Notes under the pieces: generated by a model
What the model was told of the DNA's origin: nothing
Database searches by the model: none
Seen by the model: the letters and a program-made list of their open reading frames with translations, nothing else
NCBI GenBank assembly: GCA_029210945.1
Contig: JARGGH010000027.1
Location: 1-36,136 of the forward strand
DNA: 36,136 nucleotides
Source: Anaerolineales bacterium
Lineage (GTDB): Bacteria > Chloroflexota > Anaerolineae > Anaerolineales > E44-bin32
Direction of reading: 5' to 3'
In this document: positions 32,893-36,136 of the stretch, piece after piece
Position numbering within the stretch: position 1 is the first letter of the stretch
Layout of the letters: each line of letters begins with the position of its first letter
Program-made: the position numbers and the translations under genes

Positions 32893-35301
32893 CTATTCGT
32901 AATCCAGCACTTCGCGGACGGTCAGGCGCGCCGCTCGCTGAGCGGGTGCCACGCTGGCGAGCACGCCGATGACCACCACGACGAGCAGCCAGAGGAACAG
33001 GCCGAGAAATGAATAACGGAAACTGAGGTTGGCGGACATGACCGCATCGATGACCGCGCCGGACAACGCTCGGCCCGATGGCGCCGAGAGAAGCGCGCCG
33101 AGGATCCAGCTTAAGAGGCCGACCGTGACGCCTTCGATCACGATGACCTTGCGGACGGCGATGTTGGACGCGCCAACGGCACGCAGCACCCCGATTTCCC
33201 GGGTTCTCTCCAGGATGTTAATCCCCAGGCTGCCGGTGAGCCCGAGCCCCCCGACGATCGCAAGCAGGGCTGCCATGATGATCAACACGATCAAGATCAG
33301 ATCGAATACATCCGTGAAATCGCCAAAAATCGCATGGTGGGTCATGCTGTCGCTTGTGCTCAGGCCGGCATTTTCAAAGCGCGCCTCGACCTGTTCGGCG
33401 AGCGCCTCCTGCGTGATCCGGTTGCTGAGGCCATCCTGGCTCGCGCGTACACGCAGCGAATCTACCAGACTCGCCCGATTGGTCAGCGAGCCAAATTCAT
33501 CGTATGGCAGGTAGATGCGCGCGCCGGATAGGTGCGTCGAGGTCAATCCCACGATTTCATAACTGCGTTCGCGTTGGCCGGCGTCGAGTGTGATCACCGA
33601 GCCGACGGACAACCCGGGTTCAATTTCGAGCAGATCCTTATTGATCACGATCGCCCGTCGGTCATCAGCCTGCAGCCAGCGCCCATCCAGCAGCAAGGGA
33701 TTGACGGTCTGTGAATCATAAGGCAGGCCGACGATTTCGATTTTTTCGCTGTAACTCTCATCGGTGTGAATGATCTCTGCCCGACCGTGTCCCCAGGCTT
33801 CGGCAACTGCGACGCCGGGGATGCGGTTGGCTTCGCGCAGCGTGGTGTGGATGTTCGACGCAGGTGGCAATCCGAGGGTCACGTCGAACATTACGTAGCG
33901 TGAGATCTCGTCCAGTTGGGAGTTCAACGAGGCGCGTGTGCTGAACACGGCGATGAACATCGCTCCGGCCAGCGTGAGCGTGCTGAGCGTGAAGGCCAGG
34001 CGTGATTTATTGCGGAATGTGTTTCTAAGCGCGAGCACGACCGGCGGGGCAAGTGCCCGGATGCGAAGCAGCGCCCGGTCGAACAAGCCCTGGCGTTCTT
34101 CGCCGCCGAGTCCGTATTGATAAATTGCATCATAGATCGAGATGCGTGTGCCGTTGATAATGGGCACCAGCGCGACGGCAAGCGGCATCAATAACCCCAG
34201 GGCCACCTGCAGGAGCAGCACTTCAAGCGGCGGCTTGACTGTGGTGATGTCATAGTTGACAAACCCGGCCGCAAATTCCGACAACCACCAGGCTCCGAGA
34301 ACGCCGACCGGGATGGCGATCATCAACCCCAACAAGCTGAAGATAAATACGTTGAATAGGTACATGCTGATGATCTGGTGGCGTCTGGCACCCATCGAGC
34401 GCATGATACCGATCTGCTTGATCTGCTGGACGAGCATCGCGGATACCGTGTTGATAACCAGGCCGCCGCTCAGCAGGATCGCCATGATGCCCATGATCTG
34501 GAGGATCAGCAAGAACCCGTTGATCTGATCCTCTGCCCAATGACGACCCGGATCGACGCCGATCCCTGGTATCTCCATCCGGTAAACTTGCAGCCCGGAA
34601 GGCTCGATGACCCGCTCACGGATATCATCGCCGATCTGAAGCACGTGATCGCGATCATGTTCGTTGTCCGCGACGACGATATCGAGACGGTTGTAGTACG
34701 AGCCCTTGCCCATCCACTGCAGTGTGTCCATGCTCACGTAGGCAGTGACTTCCCCAAGCAATGTGTAGGGCATCGTGTATAGATCGTGAACGATCGCCGT
34801 GACTTCCAGCGGGAAAACTCGCTCCTCGTCAGCCTGTACGAGCAGCGTATCACCGACCTCGACTCCGAGGCCCTCTGCAGAGAGACGTTCCAGCATGATC
34901 TGGCGGACGCCGAGATCGGAAGCACCCGTTTCGATCGTTACCTTGTTGACATCCAGGTCATGGATATCTGGAAAGGCATTCAGGCTCAGATCGATCCACT
35001 CGCCCTGTTCTGTCTGGATCGACCCGCTCGTCACCCTCCTGGCCTGGACCGCCTCTACATCGCTGCGAGATTCGACGGCGCTGTCCAGACCGCGCTCGAA
35101 TGGGGAGACGGATATATGCAGGCTGGCCGGCGCGCCCTTATCGAAGGCGCCGAACAGATCGCGGCGCACGATGATGCCCGAATGGTTGATCATGCCGACC
35201 GTGGCGACTCCGACGGCGATCGATAGGACCACAAGCACAGAACGGGAGCGGTTGCTCCACGTATCTTTCAGAATCTTTATCCAGCGTGTGGGAACCATCA
35301 T
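32893..35301 (-). CDS. FtsX/MacB-like ABC transporter permease with two FtsX domains
   Basis: An 802-residue membrane protein. A first transmembrane helix (about residues 18-40) is followed by a periplasmic MacB-type core domain of about 200 residues, then three helices (about 265-385). The second half repeats the pattern: a helix near 435-460, a second outer domain, and three C-terminal helices in the last 140 residues. It has the layout of type VII exporter permeases with both halves fused. Such systems drive lipoprotein release, peptide export or mechanotransmission in the envelope. ATG at 35301 overlaps the stop of the upstream ATPase (ATGA). Substrate unknown. Confidence 0.92.
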   Translation of the reverse strand: MMVPTRWIKILKDTWSNRSRSVLVVLSIAVGVATVGMINHSGIIVRRDLFGAFDKGAPASLHISVSPFERGLDSAVESRSDVEAVQARRVTSGSIQTEQGEWIDLSLNAFPDIHDLDVNKVTIETGASDLGVRQIMLERLSAEGLGVEVGDTLLVQADEERVFPLEVTAIVHDLYTMPYTLLGEVTAYVSMDTLQWMGKGSYYNRLDIVVADNEHDRDHVLQIGDDIRERVIEPSGLQVYRMEIPGIGVDPGRHWAEDQINGFLLILQIMGIMAILLSGGLVINTVSAMLVQQIKQIGIMRSMGARRHQIISMYLFNVFIFSLLGLMIAIPVGVLGAWWLSEFAAGFVNYDITTVKPPLEVLLLQVALGLLMPLAVALVPIINGTRISIYDAIYQYGLGGEERQGLFDRALLRIRALAPPVVLALRNTFRNKSRLAFTLSTLTLAGAMFIAVFSTRASLNSQLDEISRYVMFDVTLGLPPASNIHTTLREANRIPGVAVAEAWGHGRAEIIHTDESYSEKIEIVGLPYDSQTVNPLLLDGRWLQADDRRAIVINKDLLEIEPGLSVGSVITLDAGQRERSYEIVGLTSTHLSGARIYLPYDEFGSLTNRASLVDSLRVRASQDGLSNRITQEALAEQVEARFENAGLSTSDSMTHHAIFGDFTDVFDLILIVLIIMAALLAIVGGLGLTGSLGINILERTREIGVLRAVGASNIAVRKVIVIEGVTVGLLSWILGALLSAPSGRALSGAVIDAVMSANLSFRYSFLGLFLWLLVVVVIGVLASVAPAQRAARLTVREVLDYE

Positions 35302-36020
35302 TCTCGCACCAGCTCCCCGGGCTGCCCGATGGCGGGCTGCCCTTCAGGCGACGGTTGGGAGCGGTCCGGCAATAAGCGACCTTCCTCGATATGAAGGATG
35401 CGATCCGCGCGCTGGGCGACCTCACGGTCGTGGGTGACGACGAGGAGTGTCTTCCCAAGCGATTTGAGCTCGACGAAAAGGTCCATGATCCCGGTGGCAG
35501 TTTGCGAGTCGAGATTTCCCGTAGGTTCGTCGGCGAGGATCAACTGCGGGTCGTTAGCCAGCGCCCGCGCGATTGCCACGCGCTGCTGCTGTCCTCCTGA
35601 AATCTTGGAGGGGACCTTCGCCCCGTGATCCCCGATCCCAACCTGCTCGAGAAGTTCCAGGGCACGTTCACGCCGCCCGCCGGGCGGTGAGGTTCCGTTG
35701 AAATCCATCGCCAGGGTGATGTTCTCGATAAGGGATATCGACGGCAGCAGTTGGAAGAATTGAAAAACCACACCGAGGTTGTGACCTCGCCAGCGCGCTA
35801 ACTGGTCCTCGCTGAGTTCATGGATCGGCACACCGTCGATCACGATCGCGCCATCAGTGGGGCGATCGATGCCGGACAGCATGTTGATGAGTGTGGATTT
35901 ACCCGCGCCGGATTTTCCGAGCAGCGCGACGAATTCGCCCCGGAAAATCTTCATATCGATTGAATGAAGCGCTTCGAAATCCCCGGCAGGCGTGTGATAG
36001 CTTTTTTTCAGCCCCTGCAC
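35298..36020 (-). CDS. MacB/LolD-type ABC transporter ATPase (first copy in operon)
   Basis: A 240-residue ATPase with Walker A GKSGAGKS, signature ISGGQQQ, Walker B LILADEPTGNLD and the H-loop VTHDR. The start is uncertain. GTG at 36020 gives MQGLKKSY, but the frame stays open upstream and encodes REILID, which looks like the first beta strand of the domain, so a start upstream of 36020 is likely. No in-frame ATG is seen before the window end. The gene is close to but distinct from the ATPase at 32119. It is translationally coupled to the permease through an ATGA overlap. Confidence 0.9.
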   Translation of the reverse strand: MQGLKKSYHTPAGDFEALHSIDMKIFRGEFVALLGKSGAGKSTLINMLSGIDRPTDGAIVIDGVPIHELSEDQLARWRGHNLGVVFQFFQLLPSISLIENITLAMDFNGTSPPGGRRERALELLEQVGIGDHGAKVPSKISGGQQQRVAIARALANDPQLILADEPTGNLDSQTATGIMDLFVELKSLGKTLLVVTHDREVAQRADRILHIEEGRLLPDRSQPSPEGQPAIGQPGELVRE

Positions 36021-36083
36021 ATCAATCAGAATCTCCCGATTTGATTGTGGTGCTCTGGGTTCATGAGAGATTCCGGCTGGAAA

Positions 36084-36103
36084 CCCCGCCGCTTGCGGCG
36101 GGG
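36084..36103. terminator. strong GC hairpin at the window edge
   Basis: CCCCGCCGC and GCGGCGGGG (36084-36092 with 36095-36103) form a near-continuous 8-9 bp stem, followed by a second hairpin CTGCC-GAA-GGCAG at 36116-36128. It lies in or just before the start region of the ATPase gene. The two together look like a terminator of an upstream gene outside the window or a dispersed palindromic repeat. Confidence 0.4.
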
Positions 36104-36136
36104 AGGAAAGCCGGTCTGCCGAAGGCAGGCAAAGCG

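Noticed and set aside
1..36136. CRISPR arrays, tRNA or rRNA genes, transposases, prophage genes
   Set aside because: No regularly spaced repeats, cloverleaf-like sequence, rRNA stretches or transposase/integrase motifs were seen on reading both strands; a covariance or HMM scan was not possible.

Overview
The window looks like chromosomal DNA of a free-living heterotroph, most likely a Chloroflexota (Anaerolineae-like) bacterium. This is an inference from gene style: BMP-family ABC importers with lipoprotein binding proteins, a FHA / Ser-Thr kinase module, MacB-like exporters, and moderately GC-rich codon use. No rRNA, tRNA, CRISPR array, transposase or phage gene was recognised.

Region 1 (135-13258, minus strand) reads as one 12-gene operon. 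In transcription order it holds a GNAT-like protein, a thiolase-like protein, a DUF35 zinc-ribbon/OB protein, a cyclase-family metal hydrolase, and the FAD, 2Fe-2S and molybdopterin subunits of a xanthine-dehydrogenase-type hydroxylase. These are followed by a DUF2877 (AllH-like) protein, a BMP-family binding lipoprotein, a double ATPase and two permeases. Several junctions are 4-base ATGA overlaps, and a strong hairpin lies right after the last stop codon. The set looks like an uptake-plus-catabolism unit for a nitrogen heterocycle (purine-like?). The thiolase lacks the usual nucleophilic Cys, so it may be a repurposed lyase working with DUF35.

Region 2 (13796-21434) starts with a class I methyltransferase gene on the minus strand. 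A second BMP-type importer follows on the plus strand: two permeases, a binding lipoprotein with two tandem copies of the binding domain (about 85% identical by eye), and the ATPase. A membrane-anchored single-cysteine glutaredoxin-like gene follows. Both importers carry a long hairpin without a U-tract between binding-protein and ATPase genes.

Region 3 (21470-27796, minus strand) is a signalling cluster: a Ser/Thr kinase with one membrane span, a metallophosphoesterase, a possible 59-residue ORF, a FHA membrane protein and a coiled-coil membrane protein. The last two genes are each cut by one in-frame stop codon (TAG at 23674-23676 and TAA at 23117-23119). In both cases the same reading frame continues past the stop.

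Region 4 (27836-36136) holds the remnant of a hemolysin/CorC-type gene, a glycosidase-like lipoprotein, a REP-like palindrome, an M20 peptidase and a PHB-depolymerase-type esterase. On the minus strand, an exporter operon is built of one 802-residue FtsX/MacB-like permease flanked by two LolD/MacB-type ATPases.
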